From NCBI GenBank assembly GCA_024280015.1, contig JAJRQY010000124.1:1-62231 (forward strand): 62,231 nt of DNA, in the 5' to 3' direction. Position 1 is the stretch's first letter. Every line of letters begins with the position of its first letter. Source of the DNA: Actinomycetes bacterium (GTDB lineage Bacteria; Actinomycetota; Acidimicrobiia; Acidimicrobiales; SZUA-35). Shown piece by piece: positions 18,194 through 27,058 of the stretch. The notes under the pieces are model-generated. The model was not told the origin of the DNA, did not search any database, and saw only the letters and a program-made list of their open reading frames with translations. The translations under genes and the position numbers were made by a program.

Positions 18194-19386
18194 GAGTCGG
18201 AGGCTACCGGAGTAACACCGGGCCAGCCCGAACCTTCCATCGCTGGCCGGATCCAAAGAGCGCCTTCGAGGAACACCGCCACCCCCGTCCCAAGAATGAC
18301 CCAGCGAGCATCAAAAGCGCTCAAGAGTGGGGCGGCTGCGAATGAACCGACAGCCATGCCTAGTGCGTTGGCAACTCCTAACCCGGCAAAGGCTCGGCCT
18401 CGTTGCTTTTCTGCAATACGACCGACAAAGAAAGTTTCCGCATTCACGAACTCGGGCCCAAGCAGGACTCCCCACACAAACCAGGAGATAGCCAGCACGG
18501 CCGGCCATTCCACTGCTCCTCCGATGGCACAAGCCACGGCGTAGAACGGGGTGGCGATGAGAATGATTCGCGGCAGGGACATAGAGAAGACGTGCCCGCC
18601 GGCAAGGCCAAGTCCAACCGCGCTTCCGATCCCGAAGGCACTGATGGCGGCCCCATACCAATACCCCGCCGCCTCCAGGTCTCGCTCGACGAAGACCAGT
18701 GCCGCCGCCATCAGCAAGCCGACGGTCACCATGACCAGGGTGGTGTGAATGACCATCCGGCGAACACCCGGCGTGTGCAGGGCGATGCCCATTCCCGAAG
18801 CAAGGTCCTTGACCGCTTCGCCCACAGGGACACCGTCAAGTTCAGCTCGTCGTTCCTCGTAGTCGGCATCCAAATTGCGGACACCAATCAGGATGATGAA
18901 GGCAACGACGAACGTTGCGGCGTTCAGGGCGAGGGCTGTCCTGGCTCCAATAACAGCAACGGTCAGGGCTCCAATTCCGGGCCCAATGGTGATGGAAACT
19001 GCTTGGACCAGGCGTCGAATGGTGACCACCTGTTGGAGGTCACCTTCAGCTTGCCCAGGCACCAGGGCATCGAAGGATGGATTGTCGGCCATGCCCAACG
19101 CCCGTGCGCTCACTCCAAAGGCCACCGCTAGGAGGAGCGGGTCAACCGCGAAGGCGAGGACTAACAAGATGCCGCGGATCACATAGCTGACTAGAAGTAC
19201 CTTCTGCCGATCGAAGACATCAGCGAACACACCACCCAACATCGCTAGAAATATGCCAATTCCCAACTCGGCCCCAAATGTCAGTGATGTCCAAACCTCG
19301 GACTCGGTTCGAGCCCAGACATAAAGTGGCAGGGCCACAAGGGAGATGCCATCGCCCATCTCGGCCATGAACTGGGCGGTGACCAT
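18190..19386 (-). CDS. MFS transporter (N-terminus probably frameshifted)
   Basis: About 398 residues with some 10-12 hydrophobic spans. The ISLVALPLYVW helix, a GGVFADVFDRQKV loop (the MFS A-motif region) and a second-half repeat place it near the enterobactin-exporter/MFS_3 type. The frame opens at GTG/ATG 19386, in the middle of what should be the first helix. In another frame just upstream, a GTG at 19438 starts V-T-E-T-S-V-F-A-P. Deleting one base from the seven-G run at 19410-19416 joins it in frame through P-L-R-R-K-R-F-R-R into the transporter, which is the expected N-terminus. The intact gene is therefore likely 18190..19438. It starts the nitrilase/E1-like operon. Confidence 0.8.
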   Translation of the reverse strand: MVTAQFMAEMGDGISLVALPLYVWARTESEVWTSLTFGAELGIGIFLAMLGGVFADVFDRQKVLLVSYVIRGILLVLAFAVDPLLLAVAFGVSARALGMADNPSFDALVPGQAEGDLQQVVTIRRLVQAVSITIGPGIGALTVAVIGARTALALNAATFVVAFIILIGVRNLDADYEERRAELDGVPVGEAVKDLASGMGIALHTPGVRRMVIHTTLVMVTVGLLMAAALVFVERDLEAAGYWYGAAISAFGIGSAVGLGLAGGHVFSMSLPRIILIATPFYAVACAIGGAVEWPAVLAISWFVWGVLLGPEFVNAETFFVGRIAEKQRGRAFAGLGVANALGMAVGSFAAAPLLSAFDARWVILGTGVAVFLEGALWIRPAMEGSGWPGVTPVASDS

Positions 19387-19409
19387 CCGCCGAAACCGCT
19401 TGCGTCGAA

Positions 19410-19416
19410 GGGGGGG
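19410..19416. repeat. Seven-base G homopolymer in the MFS N-terminus
   Basis: The run of seven G (C on the coding strand) lies between a plausible GTG start at 19438 and the body of the transporter. Six bases would give a continuous frame; seven do not. Confidence 0.7.
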
Positions 19417-19552
19417 CGAAGACCGAGGTTTCAGTCACCCGTCGGGACCATCACCATCTGGGTACGGCTGAAACAACTGGGTACATGGCCGGATTCTATG
19501 TTCCTGCACCCTTCCTTTACGCGTCACGCTCTCGATCCCCTAGGGTCAAGAT

Positions 19553-21922
19553 GTGACGCGCGATCCCGGCGAGGTTCCTAACACCTTCGTGAACCTTCCA
19601 TCCCAGCTGGATGATCTACAACATGCTCTTGAAGGCGCGGTGCGCGTCGCCATCGATACCGAAGTCCCCATCGACGGGCCCCAGGCCGGTGAGATGCGGG
19701 CCATGTCCATCGCCGTGCGATCGGCTAGTGGTGCTGAACGGGCTTTCGTGGTCGACGCCCGTGACCTGGATGCCGCCTTACTTGCCCCCTTGCTTGCTGG
19801 TGTCACCGCCGATGCCTGGAACGCCAACTTCGATGCACGCGTCGTGGATGCTGCTGTCTGGGACTCCGCCGACACCACTCGAGGCCTGGTTTGGTGGGAT
19901 GCTCAGCTCGCTGACGCCCTCATCCATCAAGGGCGAAGCGGCGTCACCTGGTACCACGGCTTGGCCTGGGCCACCGAGCACTATCTTGGCCTGCAAGCTG
20001 AAGGCAAGGGCTCAATCCAGCTTTCCTACACTGCCTTTGATGACCTCAGCGAAGATCAGATTTCCTATGCCGCAGCCGACGCAGTAGAAACGCTCTGGGT
20101 TGCCGACGCCATTCGGGCCGAGATCACCAAGGCAGGACTGGACGAGATCTGTGAGATCGAACTTGCTGCTCGCCCCTTCCTGGACCAGATGGAACGAAGC
20201 GGGCTGCCCTTCGATTGGGAAGGTTGGCAAGGCGAACTCAAGACAATCGAGCAGAACCGCCGTGACACCATTGGTCGCTTAGCTAGTCTGACCGGTGGTG
20301 GCCACGGCACCCTCTTCGATGATGTGGTTGAGCCATCCTGGACTGCGGCATCAGATCAACAAGTCCGTCAGGCCCTGAACAGATGGTCCAGCGACGAAGT
20401 TCTGGCCTGGACCAAGCTGCGACACGGCCAAGCCCGACAACTCACCAATCTGGACTCGGTCACGGCCACCGTGTTGAAGGAGATCGGAGGCGAGCTCAGC
20501 CGGGCGCTCTTGTCCTTCCGTAACTTCTCCAAAACCCTGAGTACGTACGGCGAGTCCATCCATGAGCACATGCACGACGACGGGCGGCTGCGGCCCCAGT
20601 ATCTCCAGGTGGTTGGCACCAACACCGGACGCCTGGCCAGTCGAAATCCCAACGCCCAGAACCTGACCCCTCGAATGAAACCTTTCTTCCGGCCTCCGGA
20701 TGAAGATCGGGTTTTTGTGCACGCCGACCTGAGCCAGGCCGAGCTGCGCTACCTGGCCCAAGTCGCCAACGACACTCCCCTGCGGGCGGCCTTTGCCCGA
20801 GGTGACGACGTACATGTCAGCACTGCGGCCAGCATGTTCGGGTTTGACCCTGTCGCCTTGAAAGTTGAAGATCCCGACCGGTTCAAGCATCTACGTCAGA
20901 TCGCCAAGGCTCTCAATTTCGGTATTGCCTACGGTTCGGGGGCATCCGCCCTGGCTCGATCATTGAGTGCCGAAGGGTCCCCGACAACCAAGGACGAAGC
21001 AGTCGATCTGTTGGCGCAATACCGCAAGACGTACCCGGGCACCGCGGCTTGGGCTGAGGCTCGGATTGCGGAGATTCGGGACCTGCGAGGCGAAACCGCT
21101 GGTATTGATTGGAACCTCACCCTGACCCTGGCACGCGGCTTCACCGAGGTTGCCACCATTCGTCGATCGTTCCGAAAGTCTCAGCGGCGTTGGCCTACAG
21201 CCCTGGAGATCACCGAGCTGCACTCACAACGCCAGGAACGACCCGACCTGTTGGAACATGTGACCTGGTTGCTGAAGTACTCCGCTCCCGTTGCCCTCCT
21301 GGGTGACGGCACTCCTTTCACTTTCGCCAGCCGGACCCTGGCTGGCCGCCGCCAGCAGTTCAACCTGCATCTTGACCGACTCTTCCTCCAAGCAACCCTT
21401 GACGCCATCCGCACCGAGTCTCCCGATTTTGTCAGTGTGCGAACTCGCTTCGAGCACGAACACTCCGTGGTGCTTTACTCACCAAATGAACCGCTTACCG
21501 ATGGCCAGTTCGCCAAGCTGTTCGAAGACCGTTCGTTGCGACGGCTCTATCTAGAAGCAATCGCCACCGAGCTCGGTGACAGTGTGGCTCAAGGCTTCAT
21601 GCAACGGGCGGCTCGAGAACGAGTTTCTGTCATGGTGAATGCTTGGCGAAACGCCCCGATTCAGGGTGGAGTGGCGGACATCATGCTCGCAAGCTACGCC
21701 GATCTCTATCGACGATTGCAGCAATATCCCTCCGCTGTTCCGGTGCAAACGGTGCATGATTCTGTCGTCATCGAGTGTGACCAGGTTGACGCCCCGCAAA
21801 TACTCAAGGAGGTGCGGGAGGCATTGGAGCTCGCTTCTCTACGTTTCTGCCCTGATGTGGTTCCCAAGGCTGATGTCGACATCCGTACCTCGCTGGCCGA
21901 GGCAGATATCGTCGTTTCGTAG
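19553..21922 (+). CDS. Family A DNA polymerase with 3'-5' exonuclease domain, divergent
   Basis: About 789 residues from GTG 19553. Residues about 30-200 form a DEDDy exonuclease: VAIDTEV (D, E), NANFDARV (D) and SYAAADAVE (Y, D). There is no 5' nuclease domain. The polymerase begins near residue 340 with GTNTGRLASRNPNAQN. Motif A is HADLSQAELRY, motif B is RQIAKALNFGIAYG, and motif C is QTVHDSVVIE. Two oddities stand out. Motif C has HDS where HDE is usual. Motifs B and C are about 270 residues apart, against about 115 in E. coli Pol I, because extra sequence lies between the AGRRQQFN and NAPIQGGVAD elements. It is unlikely to be the housekeeping polA; a repair or mobile-element polymerase is possible. 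Confidence 0.85.
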   Translation: MTRDPGEVPNTFVNLPSQLDDLQHALEGAVRVAIDTEVPIDGPQAGEMRAMSIAVRSASGAERAFVVDARDLDAALLAPLLAGVTADAWNANFDARVVDAAVWDSADTTRGLVWWDAQLADALIHQGRSGVTWYHGLAWATEHYLGLQAEGKGSIQLSYTAFDDLSEDQISYAAADAVETLWVADAIRAEITKAGLDEICEIELAARPFLDQMERSGLPFDWEGWQGELKTIEQNRRDTIGRLASLTGGGHGTLFDDVVEPSWTAASDQQVRQALNRWSSDEVLAWTKLRHGQARQLTNLDSVTATVLKEIGGELSRALLSFRNFSKTLSTYGESIHEHMHDDGRLRPQYLQVVGTNTGRLASRNPNAQNLTPRMKPFFRPPDEDRVFVHADLSQAELRYLAQVANDTPLRAAFARGDDVHVSTAASMFGFDPVALKVEDPDRFKHLRQIAKALNFGIAYGSGASALARSLSAEGSPTTKDEAVDLLAQYRKTYPGTAAWAEARIAEIRDLRGETAGIDWNLTLTLARGFTEVATIRRSFRKSQRRWPTALEITELHSQRQERPDLLEHVTWLLKYSAPVALLGDGTPFTFASRTLAGRRQQFNLHLDRLFLQATLDAIRTESPDFVSVRTRFEHEHSVVLYSPNEPLTDGQFAKLFEDRSLRRLYLEAIATELGDSVAQGFMQRAARERVSVMVNAWRNAPIQGGVADIMLASYADLYRRLQQYPSAVPVQTVHDSVVIECDQVDAPQILKEVREALELASLRFCPDVVPKADVDIRTSLAEADIVVS

Positions 21923-21928
21923 TCGTGG

Positions 21929-23890
21929 TTAGTTGGCAGCACTCTCTAGTCGCCGGTCCAGGGCAGCACGAATCTTGGCGGCGCGCTCAGCAGCGTCGGT
22001 GTCTCCAGTTGGAGCCAACGCCTCAAGACTTCTTGCTCGCAATGGCGGCAGGTTCCGGTCTTCATGGACAGCACTCAAAAGGTAGGACCTTGCTCGCTCC
22101 GGCCTGGATGTTGCCAGGCTGGCCAGACCCATGAATCGCTGTTTCGAGCCGAGATAGATCGTTGGCCAACCAAACAGAATTCCGCTAGTCGGCTCCTGGT
22201 CAAGCATGGCCAGAACAGCCTCAGCAAGCTCCGGATCGGGCGAGAGCCCGGCGCTGGCTACCGCCCCGAGGGTTTCGGCGGCCAGAGCCAACATTCCCGG
22301 CCGATGTGCCCCACCGGAAAGCCGGGAAACGATGGTCATGTCCAGGACCGACTCCAAGGTGGCCAGACCTTGCTCGTACAGACCGAGGTCGACCTCAAGG
22401 GCAGCGGTAGCAATAGCCCAAACCGGGGTCGAACGATCCGATGCCGCCAGGACGAGCGCACCTTCGCGAAGTGCTCGAATCGTGTCGAGATCCGAACGCT
22501 CGCGCGCCAGCCAGAACGACTGGGCAACGATGGCCTGGTCACCGGTTGGTCCGCCGATTCTCGGGCGGAAGTCGACTGCTTGGGCCAGGCTCGCTTGCAC
22601 CACCTCGTAGCGACCAAGGGCAAGATTCCAACAGCTGCGGGTGATGAGTAGCCCCATTGCTTGGAGGACCGATTCGGGATGGGCCGTCAGGACCTCCAGC
22701 TTTGCCAACGCAAGGCGTGTCTGATTCATCCGGCTGGCCCGCATCTGATCAGCAAACTGGGCCTGCAGTCCTTGGGCGTGGATTAGCGGCAACCTCTGGC
22801 CTAAGGCCACGATCTTGTCAGCCATCTCGAGGGACTGGGATGGAGGGACCGACCCAAGAAGAGCCTTGCGGGCTCGGATGACAGCCCAGGCGAAAGCTTC
22901 GGTGCCAGCCTCTTGTCCGACACGGTCGAGCATCTGGTCGAACTCCGCCGGTGCCGGCAGTCCCCGTTTGGCTGCGCCTGATTGGTAGGTGCCGCCATGT
23001 ACGCAGATCTGTACCTGAGCTTTCAGTGATGGGTGCTCAATATCATCGACAACACTTCGAAGAATGTCATCAACCTCGGTCCCAACGTCGGGGTCCCAGG
23101 CAATCTGGGCCCACTCCAGACAGACTTTGGCCAAGACTGTCGGATTGTTCGAGCGTCGGGCTGAGCGAATAGCGGCCCGGTAGTCCTTCTTGGCGTCATC
23201 CCAATAGCCAAGCTTGGCGCTGGCTGCCGCTCGCTCCCAGACCAGTGAGAGCTCGGGCAAGACGATGGCCGAGGGTTGGGGCCGGCGTTTCTCGGTCATG
23301 ACCGTCGACAGCATGGGAAGAATGATGCCGCCGACGTCGAACTCCGTCGCACGTTCGGCCCGTTGGACGAGGTTGTTCCTGCCTTCATCAAGAAGGTCCC
23401 GCAATTGATGCAATCGATCTATGGCTTCGATGACAAGGGGGTGATCCAACACCAGCCCACGATTGGCCAAAATGGGTCCCTTGACCGCATGGAGCACGGA
23501 CTCGACTCTGGTTAGTGACGCCTGTGCGTTGGCCAAGATTCTCTCGATCCGGCCAGCATCGCAGTGAATGAGATCGTGATTCAAACGAATGTGGCCGCTC
23601 CGGTTTCCGTCAACAAGATGAATTGGACCATCGATACCGAGCGAGGTGGGAAGTCGAGAGAGTACCGGCCGAAGGGTCGAGGTGCTGATGGCGAGCGCTT
23701 CGACAAGTTCGGATCGATGAACAGGTCGGCCGACACCACACATCAAGGCCAGTACTCCAGATTCGGTTCTTGGTAGCTCGACTGCATTACCCGCCATGTT
23801 CAGGATCAGCTCAGCACCAAAGAGTGAGACAAAGGCTGAGCCTGCAGGCTTGACTGGGCCGGTTCCTCGACCGTGATCGATGTCACTCAC
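21929..23890 (-). CDS. Large helical-repeat protein, possible SARP/AfsR-like regulator
   Basis: About 653 residues from GTG 23890; the frame stays open to 23977. The first 100 residues (LPRTESGVLALMCGVG, then SELVEALAISTSTLRPVLSRL) look like a winged helix of the OmpR/SARP type, followed by a short region reminiscent of bacterial transcriptional activator domains. The remaining 450 residues are Ala/Leu-rich helical pairs typical of TPR-like repeats (SLVWERAAASAKLGYWDDAKKDY). No ATP-binding motif is visible. It is convergent with the polymerase gene (6-base gap). Function is inferred from general layout only. Confidence 0.5.
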   Translation of the reverse strand: MSDIDHGRGTGPVKPAGSAFVSLFGAELILNMAGNAVELPRTESGVLALMCGVGRPVHRSELVEALAISTSTLRPVLSRLPTSLGIDGPIHLVDGNRSGHIRLNHDLIHCDAGRIERILANAQASLTRVESVLHAVKGPILANRGLVLDHPLVIEAIDRLHQLRDLLDEGRNNLVQRAERATEFDVGGIILPMLSTVMTEKRRPQPSAIVLPELSLVWERAAASAKLGYWDDAKKDYRAAIRSARRSNNPTVLAKVCLEWAQIAWDPDVGTEVDDILRSVVDDIEHPSLKAQVQICVHGGTYQSGAAKRGLPAPAEFDQMLDRVGQEAGTEAFAWAVIRARKALLGSVPPSQSLEMADKIVALGQRLPLIHAQGLQAQFADQMRASRMNQTRLALAKLEVLTAHPESVLQAMGLLITRSCWNLALGRYEVVQASLAQAVDFRPRIGGPTGDQAIVAQSFWLARERSDLDTIRALREGALVLAASDRSTPVWAIATAALEVDLGLYEQGLATLESVLDMTIVSRLSGGAHRPGMLALAAETLGAVASAGLSPDPELAEAVLAMLDQEPTSGILFGWPTIYLGSKQRFMGLASLATSRPERARSYLLSAVHEDRNLPPLRARSLEALAPTGDTDAAERAAKIRAALDRRLESAAN

Positions 23891-24045
23891 GCTGACAGTG
23901 TGCCCGATTGAGGCTACGAGGGACGAAAAGCGAGGGATCAGGACAGGATCTACCGACCAAGGCCATGTGTTGCACAAGAGTTGCCAGTCGACTCAGAACC
24001 TTGCAAATTTGGTCAGAACCCGCTCAACTATGCGCTTGGGCGACC

Positions 24046-24075
24046 CTTGGGTGGGTGCTTCGGCACCCACCCAAG
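24046..24075 (-). terminator. Perfect 13-bp hairpin with TTCG tetraloop
   Basis: CTTGGGTGGGTGC pairs exactly with GCACCCACCCAAG around a TTCG loop, an extra-stable tetraloop. It lies 42 bases beyond the stop of the GlxA-like gene and before the next minus-strand gene. No T-run follows on either strand, as is common for actinobacterial terminators. Confidence 0.7.
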
Positions 24076-24116
24076 CACTCACGCAAGCTTTGATCTGTCG
24101 AGCCGATAGCGCCCAG

Positions 24117-25127
24117 CTATGCAGGGCTGGCCCGAAACGAATCTCGGTACTGGCTGGGTGAGACCCCAACTTGTCGATGGAAGTGGGTCCGGAAATTGGC
24201 TGGGCTCCCTAGCCCTGCCTGCTGAGCAACCATGGGAATTGGAAGTGACGTGGCCTCCAAGAGCTCCTTGGCCCGGTCCACCCGCTGATACCGCAACCAC
24301 TTCATCGGACTCATACCGGTCAGCGCATCGAATTGACGGATAAAGGTTCGCTCGCTGGTGTTGGACCGGCCGGCCAAGTCGGCGATGCGGATGGTCTCCT
24401 CAAGATGATCAGTCGCCCACTGCATGGCGAGGCCAATCGGGTCGCGACCGGCTGGAGTCAATGCCGCGCTGGTCGAGAATTGGGTCTGGCCTCCCTGACG
24501 ATGAGGAGCGAGAACCAAACGTCGTGCTAGGGCGGCGGCTGCGGCCGAGCCGTGATCCTTGGCGACCAGATGGAGAGACAGATCGATGGAGGCTGACGAA
24601 CCAGCCGAAGTCAGGATGTCACCGTCGTCCACGTACAAGAGGTCAGGCTTGACCTGGATCGAGGGATACCAGTCTTGTAGGAGCTCAGCATGAAGCCAGT
24701 GGGTCGTGGCTGGTCGGTTCTCAAGGAGACCGGCCGACGCGAGCACAAACGCACCGGTACACATGGAGACAATCCTGCTCCCTTTGTTGCTGGCGGCTTG
24801 CAGCACCTCGATGAGAGCAGGGTCATAGGTACGACTCCGGTCAAGCCAGGCAGGAACAATAACGGTGTCGGCGCCAACGGCGTGGTCCAGCGGGTGGTTG
24901 ACCAGGAGCTGCATACCTCCAGCCAACTTGATCGGCTTGTCGGTCGGTCCACAGACTTCGAAGGTGTACATGTCCGATCTAGCTTCGGCTCGACGGTCAC
25001 CAAAGATCTGGGCAACGACAGCCAGCTCGAACCCGTTGACGCCGTCTGCCACCAGAACTGAGACACGGTGGGGTTGCTCTCGGTCAAGGATGTGACCGGA
25101 AGCTAGAGGAGAGAAGGAACCGATCAT
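24117..25127 (-). CDS. GlxA-type transcriptional regulator (DJ-1/PfpI domain plus AraC helix-turn-helix)
   Basis: About 336 residues. Residues 20-190 form a DJ-1/PfpI-like amidotransferase fold with the nucleophile-elbow sequence SMCTGAFVLASAG. Residues about 225-325 contain the two AraC helix-turn-helix motifs (IRIADLAGRSNTSERTFIRQ and IPMVAQQAGLGSPANFRTHF). Family members commonly sense small nitrogen compounds and activate catabolic genes, for example for glycine betaine (GbdR) or arginine. It diverges from the candidate selenoprotein gene, 96 bases apart, and may regulate it. That link is inference. Confidence 0.88.
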   Translation of the reverse strand: MIGSFSPLASGHILDREQPHRVSVLVADGVNGFELAVVAQIFGDRRAEARSDMYTFEVCGPTDKPIKLAGGMQLLVNHPLDHAVGADTVIVPAWLDRSRTYDPALIEVLQAASNKGSRIVSMCTGAFVLASAGLLENRPATTHWLHAELLQDWYPSIQVKPDLLYVDDGDILTSAGSSASIDLSLHLVAKDHGSAAAAALARRLVLAPHRQGGQTQFSTSAALTPAGRDPIGLAMQWATDHLEETIRIADLAGRSNTSERTFIRQFDALTGMSPMKWLRYQRVDRAKELLEATSLPIPMVAQQAGLGSPANFRTHFHRQVGVSPSQYRDSFRASPA

Positions 25128-25223
25128 GGCGTAATACTATCGGTAAGTGGCATTCTCGCCACTTGTTCTTGTTGAGTACTTGCTGGAAACTGAAACCTCT
25201 TCCTTCTGAAAGGACCTCTGCCC

Positions 25224-26234
25224 ATGACCAGTCAAGACTCAAAGGCATCACCTGACGATGCTTCAACCGAAACCATCAAGCAGCTTCGGGACTCATTCTT
25301 CTACGGGTCACGGAGCAATCTGAACTTCAAGTTTGTGTCAAATCTGACTGATGGAGAGTTCGGCGAATTCCTGGCCGAACTCTTTGAGGCCCTAGAAAGC
25401 GCGGTCAATGACGGCGATCCGGCAACGGTGGTTGAGACCATCAACTTCTGGCAGGTCGAAGCCCACGCAGGCAAGCACGTTGGAGAGAGTACATTTCAGT
25501 ATCAATACGACGACATTCCCATCGCTCAGCTCAGCAAGCCTCTGTCAGAGTGTCGGGTTGTGCTCCTGACCTCCAGCGGCCATTTTGTCGAGGGAGCTGA
25601 CCCTGAACCCTTTGGTGTGGTCGACATGACCCAGCACCAGGCCGAAGCTCGAATCATGGAGTTCTTGAAGGAGACACCGACCCTGTCCTCCATTCCCATG
25701 GACACACCAGCTGACCAAGTCCGGCTCCGCCACCCCGGTTACCCAACCAAAGCGGCCCTTTCTGATCATCGAGTCAACCTCCCACTGGAACACCTGCAAG
25801 CATTGGTGGGAGACGGAACCATCGCAAGTGTGCTTCCAAACGCCTACTCATTTGTCGGGGCCGCTTCACAGCTGAAGTTGAAGAAGAATATCGCTCCGGT
25901 GTGGGCCGATCGCTTGCGCGACGAGGGCGCCGACCTCGCCTTGTTGGTGCCCGTCTGACCGGTTTGCCACGTGTCAGTTGGACACGTTCAGCGAGCAATC
26001 GAGACGGCCGGCATCCCTACCGTTGGCATCTATGTGCAGAGCTTCGCTCATGTGCCACGCCTCATGGGAGTAGCCCGAACCCTCATCACCCAGCATCCAA
26101 TGGGACGACCCCTGGGTGCGCCCGGTGATGGTGAGCGTCAAGCCGCAGTGGTACGAGCAGCACTCGAACTGGCCACCGCAACCACACCAACCAGCGAGGT
26201 CTTCCCTCACGCCTACCGAACAGTCAACCACTAG
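25224..26234 (+). CDS. Candidate selenoprotein: GrdB/PrdB-like (glycine/betaine/proline reductase selenoprotein B family)
   Basis: Read conventionally the gene stops at TGA 25956-25958 after 244 residues. The same frame then runs on without a break to TAG 26232-26234, giving 336 residues with the UGA at position 245. The junction reads LLVPV-UGA-PVCH and continues VSVGHVQRAIETAGIPTVGIYV, which is the conserved C-terminal half of this family. Family knowledge: GrdB and PrdB carry selenocysteine, and relatives in aerobes often have Cys in a C-x-x-C pair. Here a U-x-x-C redox pair would result. The N-terminal part (FFYGSRSNLNFKFVSNLTD, INFWQVEAHAGK) and TSSGHFVEGADPEPFG are also family-like. An AAAGGA ribosome site precedes the ATG. 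A hairpin fitting bacterial SECIS rules follows the UGA. The reaction is unknown. If the genome lacks selA/selB/selC/selD, this is a nonsense mutant instead. Confidence 0.75.
25969..25987 (+). promoter_or_regulatory. SECIS-like hairpin just downstream of the in-frame UGA
   Basis: ACGTGTC (25969-25975) and GACACGT (25981-25987) form a perfect 7-bp stem with an AGTTG loop. The loop begins 17 bases after the UGA and has a G among its first two bases. Both features agree with the published general bacterial SECIS description: apical loop 16-37 bases from the UGA and a G in the first two loop positions. It is inside coding sequence (codons for V-S-V-G-H-V), so chance symmetry is possible. Confidence 0.5.
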
Positions 26235-26266
26235 TCGATGGCCAGATCGGGGCCACCCGGTTGGCT

Positions 26267-26896
26267 TCAGTTAGCGCGATCTCGCACCTCGGCCAGCACA
26301 ACCGGATCGTCTTGCCCATTCCAGGTTGCGGTAAGTCCGATAACTGGGCGAGGTGCCGCTTCGAGGTTCCGGAACACGGTCATCTCAAAACGATCGTTTC
26401 CAAGCACGACATTGCTGCCGCTGTCTTGTTCGACAACGAACTGGTCAACGGGTACTCGTTCCTGAGTCCAGCCACCACCCAAGATCCGAATATTGCTCGG
26501 GGCGATGCACCAGCGACCATCCTTGTTAACCATGCCAAGCGCCTCACCCTGGCCGGTCATGGCAACAGCGGCGAGCATTACCACCAGTCGAGGGTCACCG
26601 AGACCGTCATACACCCAGCGAGTGCCGAGTACTGAGTGCTCTGTCGTTCCGATCAATGCGTCTTCGGCGCCATCGAGGGGTTCATCCCGATACGTGAGCG
26701 GCACATGGATCTGCGTGTCTCCGGCCTGAGCTAGGTGAACTTCCATCCCAACACGACCCTCAGGGTCATCGAAGCGATAGGCGCCAATCATTTCGATGGC
26801 AGACTCATCAGCCGCACACCATGGCTGGGTTGAGGCCCACCCGGCAACGATTTCGGCCTTGGATGGGGTAGTTGTTGCCACGTGGTAAAGAGCCAT
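26267..26896 (-). CDS. Maltokinase N-terminal cap-like domain protein
   Basis: About 209 residues from the ATG at 26896. The frame is open to 27022, but the family N-terminus appears at ALYHVATTTPSKAEIVAGWASTQPW, matching the cap domain seen at the front of mycobacterial maltokinases and as a stand-alone protein (CG50-like) in actinobacteria. MEVHLAQAGDTQIHVPLTYR is also characteristic. No kinase domain is attached. Such stand-alone domains have no established activity. It ends 32 bases from the convergent selenoprotein-like gene. Confidence 0.6.
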   Translation of the reverse strand: MALYHVATTTPSKAEIVAGWASTQPWCAADESAIEMIGAYRFDDPEGRVGMEVHLAQAGDTQIHVPLTYRDEPLDGAEDALIGTTEHSVLGTRWVYDGLGDPRLVVMLAAVAMTGQGEALGMVNKDGRWCIAPSNIRILGGGWTQERVPVDQFVVEQDSGSNVVLGNDRFEMTVFRNLEAAPRPVIGLTATWNGQDDPVVLAEVRDRAN

Positions 26897-27058
26897 GGTC
26901 AGCCAGCGTAGGCATCCGGCGTCGAGCAGGCCACCCCAGGACCAAAAGGCCCTCCGCTGGAGGTCTGGCTTGGTGGCGATACGAAGACGGTTCCCATCGG
27001 GATCGACGAGGTTGATAGTCATCGCAGGACCTCACTCGACGGTACTAGATGGCCCTTA

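Noticed and set aside
17606-18544. Plus-strand frame of 312 codons over the nitrilase and MFS genes
   Set aside because: Antisense shadow of genes with complete catalytic motifs.
25971-26234. Separate small gene starting at GTG 25971 with the C-terminal family sequence
   Set aside because: It is in frame with the upstream gene and joined through a single UGA, has no ribosome site of its own, and makes sense only as the end of the same family protein.
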